Assembly: GCA_963804045.1 (NCBI GenBank)
Contig: CAWDOR010000033.1
Location: forward strand, 149,868 to 213,867
DNA: 64,000 bases
Direction: 5' to 3'
DNA from: Rhodoblastus sp963804045
Lineage (GTDB): Bacteria > Pseudomonadota > Alphaproteobacteria > Rhizobiales > Beijerinckiaceae
Part shown: positions 16,586-30,399 of the stretch, in pieces
Position numbering within the stretch: position 1 is the stretch's first letter
Layout of the letters: each line of letters starts with the position of its first letter
The notes under the pieces: model-generated
What the model was told of the DNA's origin: nothing
The model's input: only the letters and a program-made list of their open reading frames with translations
Database searches by the model: none
Made by a program: the position numbers and the translations under genes

Positions 16586-18888
16586 TTCCGTCTCCGGCTT
16601 CTTTGCGGCGCAGCGCGTTTTGGCGTCTTGCTCTTTTTCACGCCCAACGCCGCGCCCTTCCGGCCCTTGCCGTCGCTGAGCATTTCAAAGCGCAAGGCCC
16701 CGGCAAATGGCGCGGCCTCGACCAGCTTGACCTCGACGGCGTCGCCGAGCTGATAGGTCTCGCCGGTGCGCGAGCCGATCAGCGCATGCTGGGCCTCCTC
16801 ATAGCGGTAATAATCGGCGCCAATCGTCGCGGCGGGGACAAAACCATCGGCGCCGGTGTCATTGAGTTTTACAAAAAGCCCGGAGCGGGTCACCCCGGCG
16901 ATGCGGCCATTGAAACTGGCGCCGATCTGCTCGCTGAGAAAAGTGGCGATCAGTCGGTCGGTGGTCTCGCGCTCGGCGGCCATGGCGCGGCGCTCGCTGG
17001 CCGAGATTTTCGCCGCGATTTCCGCCAGATGCTCGCGGCCCATCTCCGGCAGACCGCCGGGGCCGAGCTCCAGCGCCCGCACCAAAGCGCGATGGACGAT
17101 CAGATCGGCGTAGCGGCGGATCGGCGAGGTGAAATGGGCGTAGCGGCGCAGATGCAGGCCAAAATGGCCGTAATTCTCCGCGACATATTCGGCCTGGGCT
17201 TGCGTCCTCAGCACGATCTCATTGACGACATTCTCATGTTCCGTGCCGCGCACCTTGCGCAAGATGTCGTTGAACTGCTGCGGCTTCATCACCTGGCCCT
17301 TGGCCAGCTTGACGCCAATGGTCGCCAGAAATTCCGAGAGAGCCGAGAGTTTTTCCACCGAGGGCTCGTCATGGGCGCGGTAGATCAGATGCGATTTCTG
17401 CGCTTCGAGAGTCTCGGCCGCCGCGACATTGGCGAGGATCATGAATTCCTCGATCAATTTATGCGCGTCGAGCCGGGGCGGGACATACACCCGGTCCACC
17501 GTGCCATCAGGCTTCAACAAAATCTTGCGCTCGGGCAGGTCGAGATCGAGCGGCGACCTTTTGTCCCGCGACATTTTGGCGGCGGCGTAAGCCTGCCACA
17601 GCGGTTTGAGCGCCGTCTCCAGCAACGGCCGCGTCTTGTCGTCGGGCCGTCCGTCAATGGCGTCCTGCGCCTGCTGGTAAGAGAGTTTTGCGGCGGAGCG
17701 CATCATCACCCGATGAAAGCCATGATCGAGCTTGTGGCCATCCTTGCCGATGCGCATCCGGCAGGCCAGGGCAGGGCGGTCCTCGCCCTCGCGCAAGCTG
17801 CACAGATCGTTGGAAATTTTTTCGGGCAACATCGGCACGACGCGGTCGGGGAAATAGACGCTATTGCCGCGATCCAGCGCCTCGCGGTCGAGCGCCGCGC
17901 CGGGGCGCACATAAAAGCAGACGTCGGCTATGGCGACGGTGACGATAAACCCCTCGGGATTGTCAGGCGCGCCATCGGACTCGGCAAACACCGCGTCGTC
18001 ATGGTCCTTGGCGTCGGGCGGGTCGATGGTCAGCAGCGGCAGCGAGCGCCAGTCCTCTCGCGTAAAACCTTCGGCCTGCATGCGCGCCGGCTTGGCGGCT
18101 TCGGCGGCTTCAAGAGTCTCGGGGCGGAAAAGATCGGGGATGCCATGGGTGTTGATAGCGATCAGGCTGATGGCCTTCTCGCTGTTCATCGAGCCCAGCC
18201 GCTCGCGCACGCGGGCCTGCGGCAGCCCCATTTTCGCCCGCGACAGCGAGTCCACCGCGACCAGATCGCCATCCTGGGCCTCGCCGCGATCCGCTTCGGC
18301 GACCACATATTCGCGGTCGCGGTTTTTCTTGTCGACAGGGACGATCCGCCCCCCGCGCGTGCGCAAATCCTCGCGGAAAACGCCGAGAATCCGTTTTTGC
18401 GCCCGCGACAAAAGCTTGATGACCCGCCCGGAATAGGCGGGGCCGCCGCTCTCGCGCAGGGCGGAAACCCGCAGCAGCGCCCGGTCGCCGACGCCCGGCG
18501 CCGGCACATGATCGCGGGTTTTGGCGGCGCGGCGCGGCATGGTGACGAGGATTTTTGGCGCGGCGCCCAGGTCTTCGTCCCATTCGGCGGGCGTGGCGAT
18601 CAGCTCGCCATCGCGGTCGCGACTTAAAATATCCGCCAGTACAACCTGCGGCAGCTCGCCCTTCTTGTGCAGGCCGGCGCGGGATTTCTCCACCGCGCCC
18701 TCGATTTCCAGCTCCTTCAGCAGGGCCTTCAGCCTGATCTTGGCGTCGCCGCGAATGCCAAAGGCGCGGGCGATCTCGCGCTTTTCAATTTTTCTGGGCG
18801 CGCCGGCTTTTTCGCCTTCGGCGGTTTCGCGGGCGATGAAGGCGAGGATATCCTCGCAACTCGGGAAGGGGGCGGGGTTTTTGGGCAC
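16582..18888 (-). CDS. rnr: ribonuclease R
   Basis: A 768-residue processive 3'-5' exoribonuclease that degrades structured RNA. An N-terminal helix-turn-helix-like domain is followed by cold-shock domains, the RNB catalytic domain with DPPDAKDHDDAVF (metal-binding Asp cluster), and a C-terminal S1 domain (FNGRIAGVTRSGLFVKL). The tail is basic (KKSKTPKRAAPQRSRRRK). It starts with GTG. It sits between radA (134 bases upstream) and the NUDIX gene (4-base overlap). Confidence 0.96.
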   Translation of the reverse strand: MPKNPAPFPSCEDILAFIARETAEGEKAGAPRKIEKREIARAFGIRGDAKIRLKALLKELEIEGAVEKSRAGLHKKGELPQVVLADILSRDRDGELIATPAEWDEDLGAAPKILVTMPRRAAKTRDHVPAPGVGDRALLRVSALRESGGPAYSGRVIKLLSRAQKRILGVFREDLRTRGGRIVPVDKKNRDREYVVAEADRGEAQDGDLVAVDSLSRAKMGLPQARVRERLGSMNSEKAISLIAINTHGIPDLFRPETLEAAEAAKPARMQAEGFTREDWRSLPLLTIDPPDAKDHDDAVFAESDGAPDNPEGFIVTVAIADVCFYVRPGAALDREALDRGNSVYFPDRVVPMLPEKISNDLCSLREGEDRPALACRMRIGKDGHKLDHGFHRVMMRSAAKLSYQQAQDAIDGRPDDKTRPLLETALKPLWQAYAAAKMSRDKRSPLDLDLPERKILLKPDGTVDRVYVPPRLDAHKLIEEFMILANVAAAETLEAQKSHLIYRAHDEPSVEKLSALSEFLATIGVKLAKGQVMKPQQFNDILRKVRGTEHENVVNEIVLRTQAQAEYVAENYGHFGLHLRRYAHFTSPIRRYADLIVHRALVRALELGPGGLPEMGREHLAEIAAKISASERRAMAAERETTDRLIATFLSEQIGASFNGRIAGVTRSGLFVKLNDTGADGFVPAATIGADYYRYEEAQHALIGSRTGETYQLGDAVEVKLVEAAPFAGALRFEMLSDGKGRKGAALGVKKSKTPKRAAPQRSRRRK

Positions 18889-19022
18889 GGCGCCACCATA
18901 GGGTTTTGTACGCGCGCCGTCATCCCAGGCGAGCGCGGCGCGCAGCCTTTTGTCGCGCCGGGCAGGTCAAAAGAACGATCGGCCCGGCGTTTTCCTTGGC
19001 GCGGTAAAAATTCCGGAGGGTA

Positions 19023-20429
<1,407 letters not shown>

Positions 20430-20525
20430 GATGAAATCCCCTCGCGTGAACGGAACATAGGTAGAACATCGACGCCCGGACGTCCAGAGGCTTTTTCGCG
20501 TCGGGCCTGGGTCGCCGCGCGGCGG

Positions 20526-20663
20526 CTTGACAGCCCCACGGACGCGGAAGAATTCGACGAGGCCTGGTGTCTCCAGCGCTACGCGGACGTCGCCGGCGCT
20601 GTGGCGCGCGGCGTGTTCGCCTCGGGCCGTCGGCATTTCGAAGCCTTTGGGCGCGGGGAGGGC
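20526..20663 (+). pseudogene. fragment of a repeat-type domain (FDEAW...RYADVAGAV)
   Basis: One frame here reads DAEEFDEAWCLQRYADVAGAV, then ARGVFASGRRHFEAFGRGEG. This resembles the short module (FDEAWYL.RYPDVA.AV..G.F.SG..HY..FGR.EGR) found at the ends of some alphaproteobacterial glycosyltransferases and methyltransferases. There is no start codon and the similarity stops after about 45 residues, so it looks like a gene remnant. Confidence 0.4.
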
Positions 20664-20951
20664 GGCGGGCGAGGCCCCGCGGCGCGGCGTCGGCCTATCG
20701 GTCCTTTCCTGGCGAGACCGGCGATTCCGGCAGCGCGGTTTCTATATTTGGCTCGCCAACCGTCCCGAGGATCTGGCCGGTCTGCCTCGATGACGCGGAC
20801 CGGGGGAATCAGTCCGCCGGCTTTGCGGCGAACCCTATGGAATGGCCGCGTTTCGCATCGAAACCCGGGTCGCGGCCCGCCGCCGTCGGAGTTTTTCGCC
20901 CGGAAAACCAAGCCGCAGCGGCGATTTTCGCCGCGAAAGGCCAAAAAACAT

Positions 20952-20980
20952 TTGACCTTTGCGACTCTCCCGCCTATACG
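20952..20980 (+). promoter_or_regulatory. sigma-70 promoter for the rpsL (str) operon
   Basis: TTGACC (20952-20957), exactly 17 bases, then TATACG (20975-20980). This is the best promoter match in the window. It would start transcription near 20987 and give a leader of about 320 bases before rpsL. Confidence 0.7.
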
Positions 20981-21307
20981 ACGGCCACTCGAGACAGGCT
21001 GTAGCCCAGCAAGTCACCGGCGACGCGCCGGAGATGCAAGCCGGCTAAACGCTGTCGACCAGCATTTCGACTGAAAAGTCATTCGGTCCTCGCGGGGTTT
21101 CACGACCCCGCAAAAGATCGTTCAGAGACAAGATCGGCGTGAAAACGTTGGTCCTCTGTCAAACAAGCGCCGGAGGCCGGGTCAAAGGCCGATGGCGCTT
21201 ATGCGTTTCGCTGAAGGGTCTCGCGACCCTGCTGCGGGGGCAGGGTGGAGGCGTCAAAACCTCGTTCTGCTTGTTCGATTCAACTTTTCGCTCCAGAAAG
21301 GCGAAAG

Positions 21308-21679
21308 ATGCCGACAATTTCACAGTTGATCCGCAAGCCGCGGCAACCGAAAACCTACCGCGAGAAGGCTCGCCATCTGCAGGCCTCGCCGCAGAAGCGC
21401 GGCGTCTGCACCCGCGTCTACACGACCACGCCGAAGAAGCCGAACTCGGCTCTGCGCAAGGTCGCCAAGGTGCGTCTGACCAATGGCTTCGAAGTCATCG
21501 GCTATATCCCCGGCGAAGGTCACAACCTTCAGGAGCACTCGGTCGTCATGATCCGCGGCGGCCGCGTCAAGGATTTGCCCGGCGTGCGCTATCACATCCT
21601 GCGCGGCGTGCTCGACACCCAGGGCGTCAAGGACCGCAAGCAGCGCCGTTCGAAATATGGCGCCAAACGGCCGAAGTAA
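21308..21679 (+). CDS. rpsL: 30S ribosomal protein S12
   Basis: S12 has 123 residues and sits at the decoding centre. MPTISQLIRKPRQPK opens the protein, and TTTPKKPNSALRKVAKV contains the lysine region where streptomycin-resistance changes arise; here it is wild type. GAAAG stands before the ATG. It heads the str operon. Confidence 0.98.
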   Translation: MPTISQLIRKPRQPKTYREKARHLQASPQKRGVCTRVYTTTPKKPNSALRKVAKVRLTNGFEVIGYIPGEGHNLQEHSVVMIRGGRVKDLPGVRYHILRGVLDTQGVKDRKQRRSKYGAKRPK

Positions 21680-21711
21680 TTCGGTCCGAAGTAAGATTTC
21701 AAGGAGCGGAT

Positions 21712-22182
21712 ATGTCTCGTCGTCACAGCGCGGAAAAGCGCGAAGTCATCCCGGACGCCAAATATGGCGACGTCATCGTCGCCAAGTTCATGAACTCGAT
21801 CATGTACGACGGCAAGAAATCGGCCGCCGAGCAGATCGTTTATGGCGCTTTCGAATTGATCGAAGGCAAGGCCAAGGCCGACCCGCTGGGCGTGTTCAAG
21901 CAGGCGCTGGAAAATGTCGCGCCGGCCATTGAAGTGCGTTCGCGCCGCGTCGGCGGCGCCACCTATCAGGTGCCGGTCGAGGTGCGCACCGAGCGTCGTC
22001 AGGCCCTGGCGATCCGCTGGATCATCACCGCGGCCCGCGGCCGCAACGACAAGACCATGGTTGACCGCCTCTCGGCCGAACTGCTCGACGCCGCCAACAA
22101 CCGCGGCTCCGCGGTCAAGAAGCGCGAAGACACGCATCGCATGGCGGAAGCCAACCGCGCCTTCTCGCATTACCGCTGGTAA
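21712..22182 (+). CDS. rpsG: 30S ribosomal protein S7
   Basis: S7 has 156 residues, nucleates assembly of the 30S head and in some bacteria represses the str operon. MSRRHSAEKREVIPDAKYGD and the C-terminal KKREDTHRMAEANRAFSHYRW are characteristic. AAGGAG stands eight bases before the start. It lies between rpsL and fusA. Confidence 0.98.
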   Translation: MSRRHSAEKREVIPDAKYGDVIVAKFMNSIMYDGKKSAAEQIVYGAFELIEGKAKADPLGVFKQALENVAPAIEVRSRRVGGATYQVPVEVRTERRQALAIRWIITAARGRNDKTMVDRLSAELLDAANNRGSAVKKREDTHRMAEANRAFSHYRW

Positions 22183-22193
22183 GGAATTCGACC

Positions 22194-24269
<2,076 letters not shown>

Positions 24270-24303
24270 GCACCTGACCGAAACACTTGAGGAGTTCTGG
24301 CAA

Positions 24304-25497
<1,194 letters not shown>

Positions 25498-25516
25498 TTC
25501 AACAGGCGGGTAGCGT

Positions 25517-25542
25517 CGCGGCGGATTTGACAATCCGTCGCG
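25517..25542 (+). promoter_or_regulatory. hairpin between tuf and rpsJ
   Basis: An 11-bp stem (25517-25527 with 25532-25542, one G-U pair) closes a four-base loop. It is followed by ATTTGCTC rather than a U run, so it is an attenuator or processing site at most. A TTGACA in it is part of the loop and lacks a -10 partner. Confidence 0.45.
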
Positions 25543-25563
25543 ATTTGCTCAGAGGATGAAGAA

Positions 25564-25872
25564 ATGAACGGACAAAACATCCGGATCCGCCTGAAGGCGT
25601 TCGATCATCGGATTCTCGACGTGTCGACCAAGGAAATCGTCTCCACGGCCAAGCGCACCGGCGCCCAGGTCCGCGGCCCGATCCCGCTGCCGACCCGCAT
25701 CGAGAAATTCACGGTGAACCGCTCGCCTCACGTGGACAAGAAGTCGCGCGAACAGTTCGAAATCCGCACCCACAAGCGGGTTCTGGACATCGTCGATCCC
25801 ACCCCGCAGACGGTCGATGCTTTGATGAAGCTCGATCTCGCCGCCGGCGTGGATGTCGAAATCAAGCTCTGA
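25564..25872 (+). CDS. rpsJ: 30S ribosomal protein S10
   Basis: S10 has 102 residues and also serves as NusE in transcription antitermination. MNGQNIRIRLKAFDHRILD and the C-terminal LDLAAGVDVEIKL are diagnostic. It starts the S10 operon, although a repeat element separates it from rplC. Confidence 0.98.
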   Translation: MNGQNIRIRLKAFDHRILDVSTKEIVSTAKRTGAQVRGPIPLPTRIEKFTVNRSPHVDKKSREQFEIRTHKRVLDIVDPTPQTVDALMKLDLAAGVDVEIKL

Positions 25873-25920
25873 GGCATGATCCCGAAAAGCGGTTCCCGGT
25901 TTTCGGAAAAAGATCATGCC
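25873..25920. repeat. interspersed palindromic repeat, copy 2
   Basis: Perfect 9-bp outer arms GGCATGATC (25873-25881) and GATCATGCC (25912-25920) enclose inner arms CCGAAAA (25882-25888) and TTTTCGG (25900-25906). The core is homologous to the repeat at 1507-1531. It begins one base after the rpsJ stop, inside a ribosomal operon. Confidence 0.75.
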
Positions 25921-26014
25921 TTGGAAAAAGCCTTAATCTGAGTTTGAGACGTTTTTGCGACGTCTCGCGGCGCCTCTTCGGACCAGACCGAACGCGCCTT
26001 GAAGGAAAGAAACC

Positions 26015-26746
26015 ATGCGCTCAGGCGTTATTGCACAGAAGGTCGGCATGACCCGCGTCTTCAATGACAGCGGCGAACATGTGCCGGTTACGGTTTTGAA
26101 GCTCGATGGCGTTCAGGTCGTCGCGCAGCGCACCTTGGAGAAGAACGGCTACACCGCTCTTCAGCTCGGCATCGGCCGCGCCAAGGTGAAGAATGTCTCC
26201 AAGGCGGAGCGCACCCGCTTCGCCATGGCCGAAGTCGAGCCCAAGCTGAAGCTGGCTGAGTTCCGGGTCGATGAAGACGCTCTGCTGCCGGTCGGCGCCG
26301 AGATCACCGCCGATCACTTCGTCGTCGGCCAGTTCGTCGACGTCACCGGCACCACCTTGGGCAAAGGTTTCGCCGGCCCGATGAAGCGCTGGAACTTCGG
26401 CGGTCTGCGCGCCTCCCACGGCGTGTCGCTCTCGCACCGTTCGCATGGTTCGACCGGCGGTCGTCAAGACCCCGGCAAGACCTTCAAGAACAAGAAAATG
26501 GCCGGCCACATGGGCACGGACCGCGTCACCACGCAGAATCTGCGGGTGGTGCAGCTCGACGTCGAGCGCGGCCTGGTGCTGGTCGAAGGCTCGGTGCCCG
26601 GCCACGCCGGCAACTGGATCTATGTCCGCGACGCGGTGAAGAAGGCCCTTCCGGCCGAAGCGCCCAAGCCCGGCAAGTTCCGGCTGGCGGAAAAATCCGC
26701 CCCCGCGGCTGAAGCCGCTCCCGAAACTCCCGCTTCGGAGGCCTGA
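26015..26746 (+). CDS. rplC: 50S ribosomal protein L3
   Basis: L3 has 243 residues and binds near the peptidyl-transferase centre. MRSGVIAQKVGMTRVF and the loop with SHRSHGSTGGRQDPGKTFKN are typical. The last 25 residues are an Ala/Pro/Glu-rich tail (EKSAPAAEAAPETPASEA) longer than in E. coli L3. GAAGGAAAG precedes the start. Confidence 0.98.
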   Translation: MRSGVIAQKVGMTRVFNDSGEHVPVTVLKLDGVQVVAQRTLEKNGYTALQLGIGRAKVKNVSKAERTRFAMAEVEPKLKLAEFRVDEDALLPVGAEITADHFVVGQFVDVTGTTLGKGFAGPMKRWNFGGLRASHGVSLSHRSHGSTGGRQDPGKTFKNKKMAGHMGTDRVTTQNLRVVQLDVERGLVLVEGSVPGHAGNWIYVRDAVKKALPAEAPKPGKFRLAEKSAPAAEAAPETPASEA

Positions 26747-26749
26747 GCC

Positions 26750-27370
26750 GTGAAGATCGACATCACCAATCTCGAAGGCGGCGCCGCCGGGGCCCTCGAT
26801 CTCAACGACGAGATCTTCGGCCTGGAGCCGCGCCAGGATCTGATCGCCCGCATGGTGCGCTATCAGCTCGCCAAGCGCCGCGCTGGCACCCATGCGGTCA
26901 AGAACCGCGCGGAAATCGCCCGCACCGGCAAAAAAATGTACAAGCAGAAGGGCACGGGTTCGGCCCGTCACGGTTCGGCCCGCGTGCCGCAGTTCCGTGG
27001 CGGCGGTCGCGCCTTCGGTCCGGTCGTGCGCTCCCACGCTCATGACCTGCCCAAGAAGGTCCGCGCCCTGGCGCTGCGCCACGCCCTGTCGGCCAAGGCC
27101 AAGGACGGTTCGCTCGTCGTGATCGAGGCCGCCAACGCCGAGGGACCGAAGACCGCCGCGCTCCGGGCGAATTTCGCCAAGATTGGCCTGACCAACGCCC
27201 TCATCATCGATGGCGCCCAGGTTGACGGCAATTTCGCTCTCGCCGCCCGCAACATCCCGCAGATTGACGTTCTGCCGGTGCAGGGCATCAATGTTTACGA
27301 CATTCTCCGCCGCGAAAAGCTGGTGCTGACCAAGGCGGCGATCGATGCGCTGGAGGCGCGCTTCAAATGA
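26750..27370 (+). CDS. rplD: 50S ribosomal protein L4
   Basis: L4 has 206 residues, and its extended loop lines the exit tunnel. It is also the repressor of the S10 operon in enterics. It starts with GTG three bases after rplC. KKMYKQKGTGSARHGSARVPQ is the tunnel loop. It overlaps rplW by four bases (ATGA). Confidence 0.97.
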   Translation: MKIDITNLEGGAAGALDLNDEIFGLEPRQDLIARMVRYQLAKRRAGTHAVKNRAEIARTGKKMYKQKGTGSARHGSARVPQFRGGGRAFGPVVRSHAHDLPKKVRALALRHALSAKAKDGSLVVIEAANAEGPKTAALRANFAKIGLTNALIIDGAQVDGNFALAARNIPQIDVLPVQGINVYDILRREKLVLTKAAIDALEARFK

Positions 27371-27663
27371 GCCAGGATCCGCGCCATTACGACGTCATCG
27401 TCGCGCCGGTGATCACCGAGAAGGCGACCATCGCGTCCGAACAGAACAAGGTTGTGTTCAAGGTCCGCATCGATGCGACCAAGCACGAGATCAAGACCGC
27501 CGTCGAACGCCTGTTCGACGTCAAGGTCGAGGCCGTGAACACCTTGCTCCGCAAGGGCAAGAAGAAAATTTTCAAGGGAACGCGCGGTGTGCGTTCCGAT
27601 GTCAAGAACGCGGTGGTCACGCTGGCTGAAGGCCAGAAGATCGACGTGACCACGGGTCTCTAA
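27367..27663 (+). CDS. rplW: 50S ribosomal protein L23
   Basis: L23 has 98 residues and lies at the tunnel exit, where trigger factor and SRP dock. HYDVIVAPVITEKATIASEQNK is the conserved N-terminus. It starts in the ATGA overlap with rplD. Confidence 0.98.
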   Translation: MSQDPRHYDVIVAPVITEKATIASEQNKVVFKVRIDATKHEIKTAVERLFDVKVEAVNTLLRKGKKKIFKGTRGVRSDVKNAVVTLAEGQKIDVTTGL

Positions 27664-27685
27664 GTTGAGGCAAAGGAACAGGCAG

Positions 27686-28522
27686 ATGGCGCTCAAAACA
27701 TTCAAGCCGATCACGCCGAGCCTTCGCCAGCTCGTGATCGTGGACCGCAGCGAGCTCTACAAGGGCAAGCCGGTGAAGAAGCTGACCGAGGGGCAGAGCT
27801 CCGCGGGCGGCCGCAACAATACTGGCCGCATCACCGTCCGCTTCCGCGGCGGCGGCCACAAGCAGACCTATCGCATCATCGACTTCAAGCGCCGCAAGGA
27901 AGGCGTCGCCAAGGTCGAGCGGATTGAATACGATCCGAACCGCACCTCGTTCATCGCCCTCATCACCTATGAGGATGGCGAGCAGGCCTATATCATCGCG
28001 CCGCAGCGCCTTGCGGCCGGCGATTCGGTCGTGTCCGGCGCCCAGGTCGACGTCAAGCCCGGCAACGCCATGCCCTTGGCCGCGATCCCGGTCGGCACCA
28101 TCGTCCACAATGTCGAGCTGAAGATCGGCAAGGGCGGCGCCATCGCCCGCTCCGCCGGCTCCTATGCGCAGATCGTCGGACGCGACCAGGGCTATGTCAT
28201 CGTTCGCCTGAATTCCGGCGAACAGCGCCTGGTGCACGGCCAGTGCTACGGCACCGTCGGGGCGGTTTCGAACCCCGACCACATGAACACGACGATCGGC
28301 AAGGCCGGTCGCCAGCGCTGGCTTGGGCGCATGCCGCATAATCGCGGCGTCGTCATGAACCCGGTCGACCATCCGCACGGCGGCGGCGAAGGCCGCACCT
28401 CGGGCGGCCGTCATCCGGTCACGCCGTGGGGCAAGCCGACCAAGGGCGCCAAGACCCGTTCCAACAAGTCCACAACCAAGTTCATTGTGACCTCGCGTCA
28501 CAAAGCCAAGAAGAAGGGCTGA
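27686..28522 (+). CDS. rplB: 50S ribosomal protein L2
   Basis: L2 has 278 residues and is required for subunit joining and the peptidyl-transferase centre. MALKTFKPITPSLRQLV is the true N-terminus; an in-frame ATG seven codons upstream is not used in the family. The conserved MNPVDHPHGGGEGRT with its key His is present. Confidence 0.98.
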   Translation: MALKTFKPITPSLRQLVIVDRSELYKGKPVKKLTEGQSSAGGRNNTGRITVRFRGGGHKQTYRIIDFKRRKEGVAKVERIEYDPNRTSFIALITYEDGEQAYIIAPQRLAAGDSVVSGAQVDVKPGNAMPLAAIPVGTIVHNVELKIGKGGAIARSAGSYAQIVGRDQGYVIVRLNSGEQRLVHGQCYGTVGAVSNPDHMNTTIGKAGRQRWLGRMPHNRGVVMNPVDHPHGGGEGRTSGGRHPVTPWGKPTKGAKTRSNKSTTKFIVTSRHKAKKKG

Positions 28523-28526
28523 CCTG

Positions 28527-28805
28527 ATGTCGCGCTCGATCTGGAAAGGTCCGTTTGTCGACGGATACCTCCTGAAGAAGGCGGAAGTTGCCGCTTCCGC
28601 GAAACGCTCCGAGGTCATCAAGACCTGGAGCCGCCGCTCGACCATTCTGCCGCAATTCGTCGGCTTGACCTTCGGCGTCTACAACGGCCACAAGCATGTG
28701 CCCGTGAACGTCACCGAAGACATGATCGGTCACAAGTTCGGCGAGTTCTCGCCGACCCGCACCTTCCACGGCCACGCCGCGGACAAGAAGGCGAAGAGGG
28801 GCTGA
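28527..28805 (+). CDS. rpsS: 30S ribosomal protein S19
   Basis: S19 has 92 residues, sits in the 30S head and contacts S13. MSRSIWKGPFVDGYLLKKAE and the GHKFGEFSPTRTFHGH signature are present. It lies four bases after rplB. Confidence 0.98.
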   Translation: MSRSIWKGPFVDGYLLKKAEVAASAKRSEVIKTWSRRSTILPQFVGLTFGVYNGHKHVPVNVTEDMIGHKFGEFSPTRTFHGHAADKKAKRG

Positions 28806-28806
28806 T

Positions 28807-29187
28807 ATGTCGCAGGAAAAGAATCCCCGCGCCCTCAAGGACAATGAGGCCAAGGCCGTCTGCCGCATGATCCGCGTCAGCCCGCAGAAGCTCAACCTGG
28901 TGGCCCAGTTGATCCGCGGCAAGAAGGTCGATCGCGCGCTCGCCGATCTCACCTTCTCGTCCAAGCGCATCGCCCTCGACGTGAAGAAGACGCTGGAAAG
29001 CGCCATCGCCAACGCCGAGAACAACCATGACCTCGACGTCGACGATCTCGTCGTCGCCGAAGCCTATGTGGGCAAGGCCCTGGTGATGAAGCGGTTTCAC
29101 GCCCGCGCCCGCGGCCGCGCCGGCCGTGTCGAAAAGCCCTTCGCGAATCTGACGATTGTCGTTCGCGAAGTTACGGCCCAGGCCTGA
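28807..29187 (+). CDS. rplV: 50S ribosomal protein L22
   Basis: L22 has 126 residues, and its hairpin reaches the exit tunnel. SPQKLNLVAQLIRGKKVDRAL and the C-terminal MKRFHARARGRAGRVEKP are typical. It starts one base after the rpsS stop. Confidence 0.98.
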   Translation: MSQEKNPRALKDNEAKAVCRMIRVSPQKLNLVAQLIRGKKVDRALADLTFSSKRIALDVKKTLESAIANAENNHDLDVDDLVVAEAYVGKALVMKRFHARARGRAGRVEKPFANLTIVVREVTAQA

Positions 29188-29197
29188 GGAGAATACG

Positions 29198-29953
29198 ATG
29201 GGACAGAAAGTCAATCCGATCGGTCTTCGTCTGGGCATCAACCGGACGTGGGACTCGCGCTGGTTCGCCAACAAGGGCGAATATGGCAAGCTGCTGCATG
29301 AGGATTTCGCCATTCGCGAGGCGCTGATGAAGGCGCTGAAGCAGGCGGCGATCTCCAAGATCGTCATCGAGCGTCCGCACAAGAAGTGCCGCGTCACCAT
29401 TCACTCGGCGCGTCCGGGCGTGGTCATCGGCAAGAAGGGCGCGGACATCGACAAGATTCGCAAGCTGGTCGCCAAGCTGACCACTTCCGAAGTGACGATC
29501 AACATTGTCGAAGTGCGCAAGCCGGAGGTCGACGCGACCCTGGTCGCGGATTCGATCGCCCAGCAGCTCGAACGCCGCGTCGCCTTCCGCCGCGCCATGA
29601 AGCGCGCCGTGCAGTCGGCCATGCGTCTGGGCGCCGAAGGCATCCGCATCAATTGCTCGGGCCGTCTCGGCGGTGCGGAAATCGCCCGCCTGGAATGGTA
29701 CCGCGAGGGCCGCGTGCCGCTGCATACGCTGCGCGCCGACGTCGATTACGGCGTCGCCACCGCCCACACCGCCTATGGCGCCTGCGGCATCAAGGTCTGG
29801 ATCTTCAAGGGCGAAATCCTTGAGCACGACCCGATGGCCAACGAGCGTCGCGCCAGCGAAAACACCGGCGGCGGCGATCATCATGGCGAACGCCGCGAAC
29901 GTCGCGACCGCGACAACCGTGGCCCCCGCCAGCCGCGCGAACCCCGCGCCTGA
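29198..29953 (+). CDS. rpsC: 30S ribosomal protein S3
   Basis: S3 has 251 residues and contributes to the mRNA entry helicase site. MGQKVNPIGLRLGINRTWDS marks the start, the KH domain holds GVVIGKKGADIDKIR, and the C-terminal tail is Arg/Asn-rich (RRERRDRDNRGPRQPREPRA), a common alphaproteobacterial extension. Confidence 0.98.
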   Translation: MGQKVNPIGLRLGINRTWDSRWFANKGEYGKLLHEDFAIREALMKALKQAAISKIVIERPHKKCRVTIHSARPGVVIGKKGADIDKIRKLVAKLTTSEVTINIVEVRKPEVDATLVADSIAQQLERRVAFRRAMKRAVQSAMRLGAEGIRINCSGRLGGAEIARLEWYREGRVPLHTLRADVDYGVATAHTAYGACGIKVWIFKGEILEHDPMANERRASENTGGGDHHGERRERRDRDNRGPRQPREPRA

Positions 29954-29973
29954 ACCCTTTGTGAGTTGGATCC

Positions 29974-30387
29974 ATGCTGCAACCCAAGCGCACAAAATTC
30001 CGCAAGGCCTTTAAAGGCCGCATCAAGGGCGTGGCCAAGGGCGGTTTCGAACTGTCTTTCGGTCAGTTCGGCCTGAAGGCTCTCGAGCCGGAGCGCATCA
30101 CCGCGCGCCAGATCGAGGCCGCGCGCCGCGCCCTGACCCGTCACATGAAACGCGCGGGACGCGTGTGGATCCGGGTGTTCCCGGATGTGCCGGTCTCGTC
30201 CAAGCCCACCGAAGTCCGCATGGGTAAAGGTAAAGGCGCGCCAGAGTTCTGGTGCGCCCGCGTCGCCCCGGGCCGAATCATGTTCGAGATCGACGGCGTG
30301 TCGCCGGTGCTGGCCCGCGAGGCTTTCGCCCTGGCGGCGGCCAAGCTGCCGATCAAGACGCGCTTCATCGAACGCATTGCCGAATAA
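29974..30387 (+). CDS. rplP: 50S ribosomal protein L16
   Basis: L16 has 137 residues and lies near the A site. MLQPKRTKFRKAFKGRIKGV and VRMGKGKGAPEFWCARV are the signatures. It lies between rpsC and rpmC as usual. Confidence 0.98.
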   Translation: MLQPKRTKFRKAFKGRIKGVAKGGFELSFGQFGLKALEPERITARQIEAARRALTRHMKRAGRVWIRVFPDVPVSSKPTEVRMGKGKGAPEFWCARVAPGRIMFEIDGVSPVLAREAFALAAAKLPIKTRFIERIAE

Positions 30388-30399
30388 CAGGAGGATGGC

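Larger units (their letters stand above)
20430..21307. other. long radA-rpsL divergent intergenic region
   Basis: About 880 bases between divergent radA and rpsL. It contains a coding remnant (20526-20663), a very good promoter at 20952-20980, and at least two hairpins in the rpsL leader: GCGGGG/CCCCGC at 21092-21111 and GGGTC/GACCC near 21215-21230. The open frames through this stretch lack starts, motifs or ribosome-binding sites, so I call no gene. Confidence 0.6.

Noticed and set aside
25527..25532. TTGACA upstream of rpsJ as a promoter
   Set aside because: It forms the loop of a hairpin and has no -10 partner.
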